A DNA stretch of 64,000 bases from Leptodontidium sp. MPI-SDFR-AT-0119. Lineage: Eukaryota > Ascomycota > Leotiomycetes > Helotiales > Leptodontidiaceae. Made by a program: the position numbers and the translations under genes. Each line of letters begins with the position of its first letter. The stretch's first letter is position 1. Location of the stretch: the NCBI GenBank assembly GCA_020726505.1, contig JAHLEZ010000016.1, forward strand, positions 1,674,001 through 1,738,000, in the 5' to 3' direction. The notes under the pieces were generated by a model. That model did no database searches and had not been told where the DNA came from. It saw only the letters and a list, made by a program, of their open reading frames with translations. This document shows positions 34,663 through 46,974 of the stretch, piece by piece.

Positions 34663-37600
34663 ATTCTCGATTTTTATGGAGCAAACAAGTTTTCAGAGGA
34701 GGGGCACTTAGCCAACCCGCGCCGCACACATTTGAGCCAGTCACGACTGAATCAGAAGGGCAACAAGAATGAACTGATAAGCGAGCTCACAATCCCTGGA
34801 TTTGTTAGTACCCCGCCCAACCGCGCCTCGTGGGCCGCATATTGGCTACGCCATGTAGATTTGAATATCGAAAAGGATCATGTGTTGGATATTCCCAAAC
34901 ACCTTACTGCTCTCTTTGTTGGCTTGGCCACAATTCTTCGACGTTGGTAGCAGCTAAAGGCTAAGAACGTGTTATCTTGATAGTAAGAGTAGACCTATTT
35001 TTATATTTCGCCCCATGGGTAGCAGTAATTGTTAATGTATTTACAACTCTGATTATGTCCCCTAGCTCGTGATATAACTCCCTCGGTCTTTGAAAATTCG
35101 CATCATTTCTAATTAAATATACTTTTACATAGTCTTCTTCTTATTACTTTTAAAGTCGACAAAATACTCAACAATAAAACACGCAACATTTACCCTCGTA
35201 TTCTATTACCCCTCCTCGTTAACATCACTATTATTACTACTACTACTTGTATTTATAAAGTCTTTAGTCTCCTAGCCGATACCTAGCTAAGACCGTCTTA
35301 GACTCAGATCGGGGTAAATAGCCTCGGCCTTGTCTACTCTTAAGTCTCCCCTTAAAAGCGTAATATCTCCTCTTAGTTTAAGATCGGAAGAAACGAGCAA
35401 AACGAGCCCGTCTTTTCTAACATGTAATCTAATGTTAAGGCCCAGGAAATTATTGCCTCTCTAGTAATTATAATAAAGAAGTACGAAGACTAACTAACGA
35501 ACGTGTAAGTGTTATACAAATCTAGATTTAATAAGAGAATATTCAGGCTAATAGTTATAATCCGATTATTAAGCTTAATACACACGAAGATCCTATAATA
35601 AAAAAGCGCCAAAGCCTAACAAGCCTTATGAGTATTAATAATTATTCTTACTCTATCTTTATAAATACTAATAGCTATACAAGACTACTAATATTATTAG
35701 CTATAAAGAAGCATTAAGTCTTACTAATAATAAAATAAATAATAAAGTAAACCGCATTAGATTATAAGTCTTACTTACATTTCTTACGAAATAATAACTA
35801 ACCCCATCGTTCTTAGCTACCTCGCTCGCTATTTAACCTCGGTCGGCTTTACGAACGCATTTAAAGATACTTACCTTCGTTAATATAAAGATACTAAGTA
35901 GCCGACGTAGTAAGTATACTTTAGAAAGTCTTAGCTAGGCCTAGGAATATCTCGGGAAAGTAAGATATAAAAACCATCAGAAGTAAAGTACTTGTTTTAA
36001 GCCAATTTTAAATTCAAATAAATTTTAAACTAAGAATACTTTAGTAAAAGTATAATAGTACTTTAATCGCGAAAACATATAGCTAGGTATACACTTTTAT
36101 AACTAACTACTAACTTTTATAATATAAATAATATATACTTATTATACTTGCCCTAATACAAGGAATTAATTAACAATACCCCTACGTACATTACCACAAA
36201 ATTAGAAACTTATAAATTATGTTATACACCCTTAATATTATAACTAAAGAAAACGAAGATCAGCCCTATATAATAAAGAGGCTATAATCTTAATATATAT
36301 TTACACCCTAAAATAGCACTAACGTTAGTTACCTTTAAGCGTCTAAAACAAGTGGGCAACAAAATGGCCCTTATATAACGCCCTAAGGCACTTCTAAGAA
36401 GGATTCTCTAAAAAAATAATAAAGTATAAAAGTCTAACTTCGACTCGACTTAGTTTCGATTTTTAAGAAACTAACGGTTTACTAAATATTACTATTAATA
36501 TTATTAAATTTAATATAAACTAAATAATAAAAGTCATAAATAATCTTATAACCTCATATATCTCTCAAAGTAAATCGATTCTACTTAATTAAAAAGTTTC
36601 TAAGTAGGAAATTACGTTATAATCCCTTCGTAAGTAGAGGCACGCTATACTTTTAACATTTTATTTATTATCGCTTTTAGCTTTATATATCAATTTTTAT
36701 CTTTTTATAGCCCTTTTATTCTTTAATATAATCTAATTATATTTAATAGTCTTTAAATAATCCTAATTCTTACTATCGTCAATCAACTTCGCATACATTC
36801 ACATCGAAATAAGCTTTAAAGAATTCTATATATATATACTCATTACCACGTAGCAGCTAGCTAATAATACCAACTTAAATAAAGGACTTTAACGTCGGCG
36901 TAAAACCTATTCTATACCACTTATATAACAATTACTAGCGCCGTATATTACTCTACGAGGCTATTTATACCGGCTATATTAGTATTAAGGCGGACGTATA
37001 ATTTCGAGAAGGTAACGAAAGCGATTAAGGAGATGTCCTTATTAACTATAATACTAAATCCCTAAGCACTTCGAATTTCCTCTTTAACTTATATCTTAAT
37101 CTACTCTTTAATATTTTCACCTAATAAAACCGTATAACGTTAGCATCAAGTGTTTTTATATTTAATAAGAAGCCAAGCTTAAAAGGCAGGCCTATTAAAA
37201 TCTTTAATACGGCTCCAGATAAATCGCTAGTTCTTCTCTTAGATTTTAAGACTATTAGTAGTCGAAGTTGGGATGCCGTGTTTAACTAACTAAGACGTCT
37301 TTAGGAAAGTCGCTAGCTCATATATTAGGCAACGAATAAAGAATAAATATAACGTCCTTTAACTATAGTAACAAGCGATAATGCTTTGTTTAAAGTTATT
37401 ATTCGCAATAAGATATATTAAAATATCTTTTATAATATACCTCTTTAGAGCTTAGTAAACATTAATATACTATATAACCAAAACAACTCGTATTATTCTA
37501 GCGATTCGCTTTCTCGTGTTATTAAAAAGGTAACGTTTAAAAAGTTTAATATAAAGCAAAAGGCGACTATAGCTTCTTAAACACAACGAGCCGCAGAGCT

Positions 37601-38266
37601 TAAGTTAAAGAGCAAGTATTAGGATACCCCGAGTTAGCCGGTGGGGTAAAGAAATCGTATATAAGACACTTTATTAGCAGAAGGCGTAAGTGTATTAAAC
37701 GTAAATAAGGCTATAATAACTATAAGATAAAATTAGTAAATGTATATTATTCTTAGTATAAATATCTATTCGTCTTAAGAAGTTAAGTATTAGTCTTTAC
37801 GTTGTTTCGCTTACTTAATAGCTAAAGGTGATTACGTTGTCTAATGTAGTATAATCGAGAAGAAAGTGATAGATCATTTGATTAAAGTTTACAAGAAATC
37901 TTAGGGAGTCTTAAGTTAAGACATAAATTACACGAGATTGTAGTCTTAGTTACTAAATAAAATAATTTACTATTATTTAGTTTATATTTTAAGAATTTAA
38001 TATTATTAAAATTATTTAATTTAAAATAAAAGGTTAAAGACCTCGTAATAACCGCGTATATATTATAAGTATTAAATATAACCTTTCTTATAGCGAAGTA
38101 TATTTCGAAACAGTCATTGAGAAATTCTTTGAAGTGTTGATTTTAATTTAAGTAATAGTACTAATATTTACAGCATAACGGTTTTACTTTAAGAGTATAA
38201 AAATACTATTTCGTTACTTTTAGAAATGAGCGAATTTGTGGCGTAAATCTAAAATTTATAAGCGAA
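34663..38266. other. 3.6 kb, mostly AT-rich unidentified repeat relic
   Basis: Up to about 34960 composition is normal, with one frame of about 100 codons and no motif. From about 35000 to 38266 the sequence is AT-rich with TAA/TAG in all frames. Plus-strand fragments such as AAELKLKSKYWDTPS (about 37590-37640) hint at an old coding region, perhaps a DNA transposon, but I cannot classify it. The right end is the flank of the gypsy insertion. Confidence 0.4.
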
Positions 38267-38271
38267 ATAAC

Positions 38272-38572
38272 TGTTACGGCTGGCCAAAGGTTAATACGGC
38301 GAGTTGACTCAAGCTTTGTATTTGGGCCTAAGGCTACGCTTAGAATCGAGAAGAAAAGACAAGGAGGAAAGGAGAGCTCTCTATAAGGGAGGGCTCGAGT
38401 ATATATATATAAAGGACCCTCCTAATAGGACCTAGCGTAGTCGAGTGCCATTCACGTTAACATGTCGCAGGCTCGCCACCTAGTCTTCCCTATCGGGCTT
38501 AGCGCCGTCGCATAGCCAGCGATGCTATAAGCTAGTGTCAGTTAGAATGCGAGGGCCTCGTAGGTCGTAACA
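38272..38572 (-). repeat. 3' LTR of the gypsy element
   Basis: TGTTACGGCTGGCC ... GGTCGTAACA. It contains a TATATATATATAAAGGACC stretch. It differs from the other LTR at about 22 positions, all transitions by eye. Confidence 0.9.
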
Positions 38573-38587
38573 TTACCCCCCCCCTCC
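38573..38587 (-). other. Polypurine tract (plus-strand primer) of the gypsy element
   Basis: On the minus strand this reads as a purine run, GGGAGGGGGGGGTAA, directly before the 3' LTR, as expected for plus-strand DNA priming in LTR retrotransposons. Confidence 0.75.
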
Positions 38588-38619
38588 CAAAAAACTACGT
38601 CCGCGCAGTTGTAGCTATA

Positions 38620-41600
38620 ACTATGTCGTCCTCGAGGTCGTTATAGTCGTCGATACTTGCGTTATAAGCCTCTAGCCACTTAGGGAGAGCTCTTGGCGGG
38701 CCTTTAGCGTTAAGATACTCTAAGTGAAACCGTTTGACTATATACGAAGCCGTCATAGTATCTAAGCACGAGTATTACTTTAAGTCCTCGTCGGCGCCTA
38801 GCCACTTAATATAATAGAATAGCTTGTTTCGTATGACCTTAAAGCCAAGAATACCTTTAATTTCCCACTTATCTTACTCAAGTAACAGTTAAATAAGTGC
38901 CGGCGTAGCTTTGGCTTGTCTTAGTAGGGGGTTATCAACGTACTTACAGAGTGAGTGCGAGTAAAAAACAGGGTGAATTGACTAGTCCTCTAGTAGCTTA
39001 ACTCTCTAGCTCTCTCCTTCCTTGGCGATTACCTTAACCGGGCCGTACTACTTGTTAGACAGCTTCTTTGAGGGTCGATCGACGTTCTAGTTTCGAGTGT
39101 CGACTAATACTAAGTCGCTAACGTCTTAATCAACGGCGCGTCGCCCACAGTTTACTAATCGTTCTATTTTCTCTTATTAGTCCTTTAAGGACAACTGTGC
39201 GACTTCTGTAACCTCCTTTATTCGCAAGGCTACTTAGAGGGCCTCCTCGCGATTAAGTTTCTCTGTTACCGTAACTAAAGACTCTAAGTTAACTAAGTCC
39301 TAAGAAGTCCTTAGCTTAACGCCGTTAAGTAGCTAAAAAGGGGATAGGCGGCCTAGGGACTCATGTAGTAACGTTAATTAAGCGATATTTATAATCGGTA
39401 AGAAGTCGCTTTAATTGTCTTAGTAATAGTGGCAAAAGGGACGAAGCCGCTACTTAATATATTAGTTCGTTACTTCTATTTAACTATCGACGTTCGAGTT
39501 ATACGCCGTCGTTAACTTTACCTTAGTTCCGAAGATACGACAGTACTCCTTCTAAAAGGAGGAGACGAATTAAGGTCCTTAGTCTAAGATAATAAAGTCT
39601 AGTATATTAAAGTGTCAAGTCTAATAAACGAGGAAAAGAATAACTATGCCTTTAGCTGTAATTATATCGTTATAAGGTATTGAGATCGGTTTCTTAAACA
39701 GGCGGTCTATAATAATTATGGCGAAGTTATAGCCGTGCTTATTTAATAGTAGCTTCGTGAAGTCTATTGTGAGGTGTTAGTATAACTAAGTAGGGATTAG
39801 CAGGGGGTGTAAGAAGCCAAGGGTCTTATCTTTACAGGCCTTTTATCGAGAGTAACTACAGTTTATTACGTATCGAGCTACGTCTATAGAGAGGCCATTC
39901 TAATAGTATTTGTAATTTAATAATGCCTTTATCTTTCCGATCCCCGCATGTGCTATTAAAAGTTAGGAATATATATAGCGAATAAGTGTTGTGCGAAGCT
40001 TTAGCGGCTCTAAGGGCACTTTAAGGCGGTCTTAGAAAAGCAATTTGTCGTTTATTAGCTCGTAATTTAGTAACTACTCCCTAGCTTTTTGTCAGAAAAG
40101 CTCTAGCGAAGGCGAGGTCTTATTAGCTAGGAGTACTTAGTCAATAACGTCGTATTCCGCGATATTATACGCCACTATAAAGTTAGGGTCAAGCTCCTCC
40201 GCGGTAGGCATCTCCGGGTCGATTAGTACTTCCGTATTCGACTCTGGCTCTAGCTCTAGCTCCGGCTCGTCACGTGTCTCCGCATCGCGGTCTGGGATCA
40301 TGGCGTTTATAAGAGCCAAGGGCACCGTCTTTACGACTTCGATATAAGTATTTATAGGATCGATAGTAGAGAGCTAGAGGTCGCTAGCGACTCGCGGGTT
40401 AATTTTGTTAGTCGGAATTAGCTATTAGCTGCGGATAGCCCGCTTGCGTGCCTTTGTAACCGTGAAGTCCTAATCCCGTCAAGATAGAGTGTCAGTCAAG
40501 GTATTAGTCGTCCTAGTATAATACATAATCGTAAAATAAAAGTCCGCAAAGAACTTAGCCTATTAAGCTTGCCTAGCCGTAAGGTCCTTAGTAGTTATAA
40601 AGTACTTTAGGGCTTAATAGTTAGTATAAACAAAGACATTTTTCTAGGCACCTAAGAGCTCTAGGCGATATTACTTAAATAACCGGAAAATCGCTAATAT
40701 CTCTTTATTGTAAATTAAGTAATTAAGCTTAAGGTCTATTATAATCTTAGAAAAGTATCCCACGGGGTAAAAGGTGTCGTCCTCTTAAAGTTAAAATAGA
40801 ATCCTAGCGACGACTCTATTTAAGGAATTAGTCTCTAGCCGTGTTTACTTAACAAAGTCGTAGTAACAAAGAACCGGCGCAAATTAGAGGGCTTCCCGGA
40901 GAGTCTCCTAGGCGTTCTTATAAGCGTTGTCGAAGATAAAGGGAACGTCCTTTTTAGTAAGTATCGTGAGAGGACGTATAATGTGACTATAATCCTTAAT
41001 AAACCGGCGGTAAAAGTTACAAAAGCTAAGGTAGCTTTATATACCCTATATATTATCGGCGTATCGCTAGTCTTTAATCACATTAATCTTCTTTAAGTCC
41101 ACTTCCACGCTATTAACTTTAATAATAAATCCTAAGAACCTTGTCTTTTACACGCTAAACTCAGATTTCTTAATATCGGCCTAAAGTTTATATGCCTATA
41201 ATATTACTATGACTTTCTTAATATAGACCTTATGTTCTTCGGGAGTTAATAAATAAATGAGGATGTCGTTTATATAAGCCGCGTAAAAGTCGTCGAGGTA
41301 CTTTATAAGGATATTATTAACAAAACGCTAGAAAATCGCCGGACTATTAGTAAAGCTAAAAGGAAGGACCTTATATTTATACGTGCCGTATTAGGTGCGG
41401 AAGGTCGTATAGTCTTCGCTCTTAGGGGACATACGAATGCGGTAAAAAGCTTACTAAATATTAAGCTTTATAAAAACCTTTACCTTATAAATACGTGCTA
41501 TTATCTTATTAATTAGTGGAATTAAGTACGGGTTCTTCTTCGACAAGGTATTTAGCTTCTAGTAGTCGACGCATAGCCGGAGACTACTATCGGCCTTTTT

Positions 41601-44300
41601 AGCGAAGAGAATAAGGGCCGCGTAAGGTGCGCTAAAGGGCTTAATAAAACCTTTATACAAGTTGTTAATAATATACCGCTTAGTCTCCGACAGTTATTCT
41701 TTAGTCATACGCCAGAAGGGTTTAAAGGACAAGTCGTTCTCCTTAATAAGCTTAATCTAGTAGTCTACGCCTTAGCGATGCGCTAATAACTCGTCGGAGG
41801 CTCGCTAAGAGAAGAGAGGAGTATACTCTTAATACTCTGCCGGGAGCTTCTTACTTACTAGCTTATTATCTTACGCGTACTTAGCCTCTAGGGCCTCCTT
41901 TAGGGTTAAGTCTCCGTTTATCGATGCGAGTTCGATACTTAATTAGTTTAGGGCCTCTCGCCGGCGGCGAGTTAGCTCCTAGTTAATCTTATATACTAAC
42001 GTTATAAAGGTTTTTACCTTACTCCTTTTAGATTTCCTAGGTTAAAGGTACGTCGTAGACATTACCGCTACTAATATAAGGAAAATCTCTGTAGTAAGCG
42101 CCTTTAGCTAGTACTTCGCCGGGGAGACTCCACGGGCTCTCTTGTCCTCGAGTGGCGATTCTAAATCACGGGATATTAGAGGGTTCAGTTACTTTTCTAT
42201 AACCCGTAGGCGCTCCTTGACTTCTTTAGCGAAGCTCGAGGGTCGAGTCGGCGAGACGCTAGCGGTAAGTCGTGTAGAGACCTTTGACTTAAGGGAATCG
42301 TTAAGTGCCGCTAGTTTAACTTGCCTTCGGCGGTAGTTATTTATATTTATAAAGGCATCTCTTTGTTTAGCGTTGAGCTAGTGAGACTTGACGATTAACT
42401 TATCGGAATAGTTAATATCGACGAAAACTCGCTAATTAAAGTACGGCTAAACAAGTATATTTAATATCTATTTTAACTAATTACGGTTCTTTGTGTACGA
42501 CTGTTTTAAGTCATAATACTTAAGGAACTTCCGACCTATTAAAACGTTAGTGTTTCCCAGGTTAATTACTAGGAAAGGGAAGTTAATTCGCCGGCGGTCG
42601 ATGGTTAAAGTAAATAAGACGGCTATATTAATTAGCTTGCCTTTCTTACTATTATAGCTAGTTAAGACAATTAGCTAAGGGAGGGATACAAAAGAAATAT
42701 TAAATTACTTGACAAGTCGGTATACAAAAGAGGTTTTAATAGCACTAAAAATATTAACTTTGCTATTAATATATATAAGTGTCTTAATAAAGAATTTATT
42801 CCTTCCTAGTTTAATATTAATTAAGAATTATCGCCCTCTAATAAAAGTACAAAAATCAAATACTAAGTCCTTTTATAAGTTATAACTTATACTAAGGTAT
42901 AAGTCTTTACTACGGCTTAAGAGTTTTTTAACAGCTTATTAGTCTCTAGATCCTCGCTAACGACTAGCTAGGAAATCGACTTATTAAGAGCCTAGTCTCT
43001 ACGGCGCTTAGGACAGTCGCTAACTTAATAACTAGTCTTACTATAATAAAGACATATATTAGAAGAGACGTCTTTAAGTGCGGGAAGAGGGACAGGAGAC
43101 TCAAGTCGGCGCAGGGCGGGCGAAGGAGAGGGCGATTACTAGCGGACATCTAACGACTGTCTTAGAGTCGGTAGTCTCTATGCGTGAGCAGTAGGGGTAA
43201 GTGAGGTCGAACGCCAGTTGTCTTTCTTTAAGATACCGCGCGAGTCGCTAGTGCTAGTGTTATCGAAAGAGACTCGAAGGGCTTCGCGGGCAGTAGTAGT
43301 AGCACGTCTATTAACTCGTCCGGCAACGATATTCCGCAGCTCGCGGTCTAAGACGGCTAAGAACTCGTTAAGGGCCGTATAATTACCGGCGAACTTATAC
43401 TTCTTAGTCTAGATATTATATTTAAACTCGTCCGAGACTTTTTCGCACACGTCGTCGAACTAGTAGTTAAGTGAGATTTTTCCGGTAATTATATATGTCG
43501 TGAACTTAGTACGGAACTTATTATACGTTATACTACTTATTTGTAACTAGTTATACTTAAGCTTAGCTGCCTATACTTGGTTATAATCGAAGAACCGCTA
43601 GTCTAGAGCCTTTAAGACGTTAGCGGCTTCGTTAAAGTCTCTAGTAAAGTCAGGGTTTATTCGTTAAAGGATAATAGTCTTAACCTTTCCCTTCGTACAC
43701 TTAAAGTAAGTATAGACTTGCGATTCACTAATAAGGAAGTTACTTAAGTACTTTTAAATAAAGAGCTTTATATCCATTTTCTAGGCGTCGTATTTAATTT
43801 CGCCCTTATAGTCGTTAAAAGAAGTACGGGGGTACTTGACCTTATTAAGCTCGACGGCAGGGATAGCGGGGTTCAGCTTAGGGAGGTAATAGTCGGCGGT
43901 AGGCTAGAGGTCCACCGTAAGGGCTCGCACTAACCGGTCAAAAGGAGAGGGAGTGTTAGTCTCTTAGCGAGAGTTATCGATAGTATATTAAGTAAGGGCT
44001 TATATAACGGCGGCGGCGACAGTAAAGCTAACGGAGTCCTTAATTAACTAATCCACTTTAGCTTATTAAGCGGGGGTAAGGCCCTCCATATTAGTAAGCT
44101 CTAGTGATGCGTCGAAGAAACGCTAGGGCTTGTCCTCTAAGTCTAAGTCGAATCCGTTAAAGCTTTCCGGCTCCTCCGAGAGAGTCTCGACTAAAGGGAT
44201 AGGGGTGTTAATAAAGCCTAGCCGTACAGGGGCGCTCCTTTCTCTAGAACTTCGCCGACGAGTAGGAGAGACCGGTAAAGGTAGTAAGGTAGGGTTAAGG
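38620..44300 (-). pseudogene. gypsy Gag-Pol polyprotein, RIP-inactivated
   Basis: Minus-strand landmarks in 5'-3' order follow. A CCHC zinc-knuckle remnant at about 43050 reads CLYYSKTSY-VSDCPKRR (family CxxCGKxGHxxxxC; C-to-Y, G-to-S and H-to-Y are all transitions). Reverse transcriptase remnants include FYRIRMSPKSEDYTTFRT and YGTYKYKVLPFSFTNSPA near 41400, and YLDDFYAAYINDILIY near 41270 (family YIDDILIYS). An integrase-like block lies at about 39720-39880 (VARYVINCSYSR, LTIDFTKLLLNKHG, FAIIIIDRLFKK). A chromodomain at about 38780-38900 reads EWEIKGILGFKVIRNKLFYYIKW then GADEDLK. Stops throughout make it untranslatable. Confidence 0.8.
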
Positions 44301-44564
44301 GGTGTTTGAGGTTATTAATCGATTTGTTAATTAAATATACGTTCGAAACAGCGGCGCGCGTTAAGTTACAGCAAAGTAAGTTAAACGCGAGAGAATATCT
44401 AGCTTTCTCTAGGACAGTCTACTACGAAGGTAAAGAGGTACTTATCTGTCGAATAAGCCAAGGTGTTAAGGCTCGTTATTAACTTACTATAAGGGCAAGT
44501 CGATAAAGCGTAAGACCGGGTAAGATATAACACTTTATAGTGAAGGGGTATTAATCTTTTCTTA

Positions 44565-44865
44565 TATTACGGCTAACTAAAGGTTAATACGGCGAGTTGA
44601 CTTAAGCTTTGTATTTAGGCCTAAGGCTACGCTTAAAATTAAGAAGAAAAGACAAGAAGGAAAAAAGAGCTCTCTATAAGGGAGGGCTCGAGTATATATA
44701 TATAAAGGACCCTCCTAATAGGACTTAGCGTAGTCGAGTGCTATTCACGTCAACATGTCGCAGGCTCGCCACTTAGTCTTCCCTATCGGGCTTAGCGCCG
44801 TCGCATAGCCAGCGATACTACGAGCCAGTGTCGGTTAGAATACGAGGGCCTCGTAGGTCGTAACA
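44565..44865 (-). repeat. 5' LTR of the gypsy element
   Basis: TATTACGGCTAACT ... GGTCGTAACA, the partner of 38272-38572. The terminal TG is mutated to TA. Confidence 0.9.
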
Positions 44866-46122
44866 ATAACCCTCTAGAGAAAATGTCATAAACTTTACTT
44901 TTATTGTTTGTAATTATAAATAATTAATAATTAATTAATAAAAATAAAAAATTTAATAATTTATTATATAAATTAATAAAAAAAGAACTGTTCTTCTTTT
45001 TTAATAAGAATAATCTCTTTAAATTAAATAATAAACTAGAAATCGTTTATATAAACTATAAAATAATATATAAAGAATAATATAAATTAAAGACCTTGAG
45101 AAGAAATTAAATAAAAGAAGTAAAAAAGCTTATGTTTTTATTATAAAGAAAATAAACATTACATTATATAATATTATACAAAATTATAATATCTTTTTCA
45201 AAATAAAAAGAAAATTATAATAGTACAAGAAAAGAAACCTTAGGAGAAAAATATAATATCGATTTATAACTTAGAATATAAAATTAAGAAGAGAAGGTTG
45301 ACATTAAGAGGCGGGAAATAGTCTTATATCAACTTCGCTCGGATATTATATATATATTCACGTGGCCTGTCTGCAACATAGTTATATCTCTCTAGAATTA
45401 TAACAAAAACTAATTAATTACAGAAGAATCATCTTAATATTTAAGAAATTATTACTCGAATCAAGAAGTTTATAAAAGAAATTCATTTTCCTAAACAATA
45501 ACTTCTAAAGAAACTAATTAATAATAATCAATAAACGAAAATAAATCTAGAATATAATTTCTTTTAAGAATATAACTTTACGATTATAATTAAAAATAAT
45601 ATTAATCGATACTTTGATAGTCCTTTAATCAAATTTGTTTTGAACGAGAAAATATATCAAGTTTAATAGATCTTGAATTAGTGGGCTATTCAAAAGCAAA
45701 AATTTCCTCTTATATTTATAATTATGCGTGATTATTTGCCCATTCTAAGAGCAGAAGTGGACGTTAAGAGACTCTTCAATATTGTTAGGAATATTCTATG
45801 CCTGTGACGTATATTAATAAACGCGAAGACTTTGCGAGCTTTAATCTTGTTGAAGGATCACTTGCGTCGATTGGAAATTGGTCAAGTCTAGATATGGAAG
45901 AGAATCACGTGTTTGATGCCCCTAATATTTGAATAGCTTCAAATTTATTATTATTATAATATTGCTTGAAAACTGCACTAGAAACTGATATGCTAATACA
46001 AGTACAACAACACCAAAAATCACGTGAGTTCGTCGAATATTCGTCGAACTTAAATAAAAAAGTTCGATCGGACTTCGAACTTATATATATAGGTTCGATT
46101 CGACCATTCGATCGAAGCCCTA
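44866..46122 (+). mobile_element. Right part of another hAT element, RIP-degraded
   Basis: An AT-rich stretch carries a plus-strand hAT dimerisation remnant at about 45730-45860: MRDYLPILRAEVDVKRLFNIVRN, then INAKTLRALILLKDHLRR, close to the family form SSADVERLFSxARD ... LRALLLLKD. The right terminus is probably the inverse of TAGGGCTTCGATC ending at 46122, preceded by many TTCGAT/ATCGAA repeats. The left part was presumably separated by the gypsy insertion at 38271/44866; I could not locate the left terminus or TSD. The terminus resembles that of the hAT at 2511-5616. Confidence 0.6.
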
Positions 46123-46974
46123 GGTAAACTGCGCTCAACAAAGTCAATCGGACGAATTCTTGTGACCTCCACTTTGTGGCGCTATCGTGTTTGCGTACAA
46201 GAGCACGAAGATCGGGAACAGGATTTTCCCATTCTCGGGATTTGATTTCAGACAGGCAGACCATGTGACCCGTTGGGAATCGAGATATGTTTTGCTTTTG
46301 GCTATCAAGACGGGCCGCTTGCTTATCTCTCTATGCCAAGAACGATGCAACCTGCTTCAAAGACATATGTGCATTCGGTTCCGGTGCCACTGGACGATGT
46401 CCAGAGACAGCCTCATGCAAGCCAGAGAACTGCCAGCACACTGAGTAAAGAGATGGTGGGGGTTTCGCTTCGGGCGGTGTTGGGTGAGGCTCGCTAAAAT
46501 CGGTGACGCTGACGCACGTTATTGAAACGATTGTACCGCCGAGCCGAGACCGCTAAACCTGGCGAGGCTGCGGCTGAACTTGGTGAGACATCTGCAATTT
46601 CAACGACGCCAACCTTAATTAAATGCAATCAACAGCCACCTTGATCAAATGTCTAGTCTAGCAACTACGAATCTTTGTCTGACTTCGCCTCCTTTGTTCT
46701 TTGGGCTGAAGTTGAAGGTGAGATGGACATATTGTTTCTGAGAAGGGTAGCGCTGCATGGCCTTGCTAGGGCTCTGAAGCCTCGCACATCCTCTTTCCAT
46801 GAACATGCCCAGCGGTTTGGTCTCATCTCGCGGAGCACTCATCAAAATGCGCATGTTGCCTACACACAATTCCGTTATCTCCATAGAGCAGGTCGAATCC
46901 AGGCACCTGCTCTTCTTGAATTGCGCCAGAGCACCCTGTTACCATCCGGAGCGTCTGGTCTATTCTTCTATGCC
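46123..46974. other. Upstream region of the HET gene, no separate gene supported
   Basis: Normal GC returns here. Overlapping frames occur on both strands (for example 46273-46497 plus) without family motifs. The open frame in phase with the HET gene begins at 46675, so a longer N-terminus or a 5' exon may lie here. Confidence 0.4.

Larger units (their letters stand above)
38272..44865 (-). mobile_element. Ty3/gypsy chromovirus-type LTR retrotransposon, complete but RIP-damaged, 6594 bp
   Basis: Two 301-bp LTRs (38272-38572 and 44565-44865) begin TGTTACGG / TATTACGG and end CGTAACA on the plus strand. The 5-bp duplication ATAAC flanks the element at 38267-38271 and 44866-44870. The coding strand is minus: the polypurine tract GGGAGGGGGGGGTAA abuts the left LTR (the 3' LTR), and the 5' LTR is at right. 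Gag, reverse transcriptase, integrase and chromodomain remnants are recognisable in the expected gypsy order. Internal stops are numerous. The same family supplies the truncated copy at 25255-26840. Confidence 0.92.

Noticed and set aside
46060..46122. GGTTCGATTC-like motif resembling a tRNA T-loop
   Set aside because: No cloverleaf can be drawn; the motif belongs to the TTCGAT repeats of a hAT terminus.
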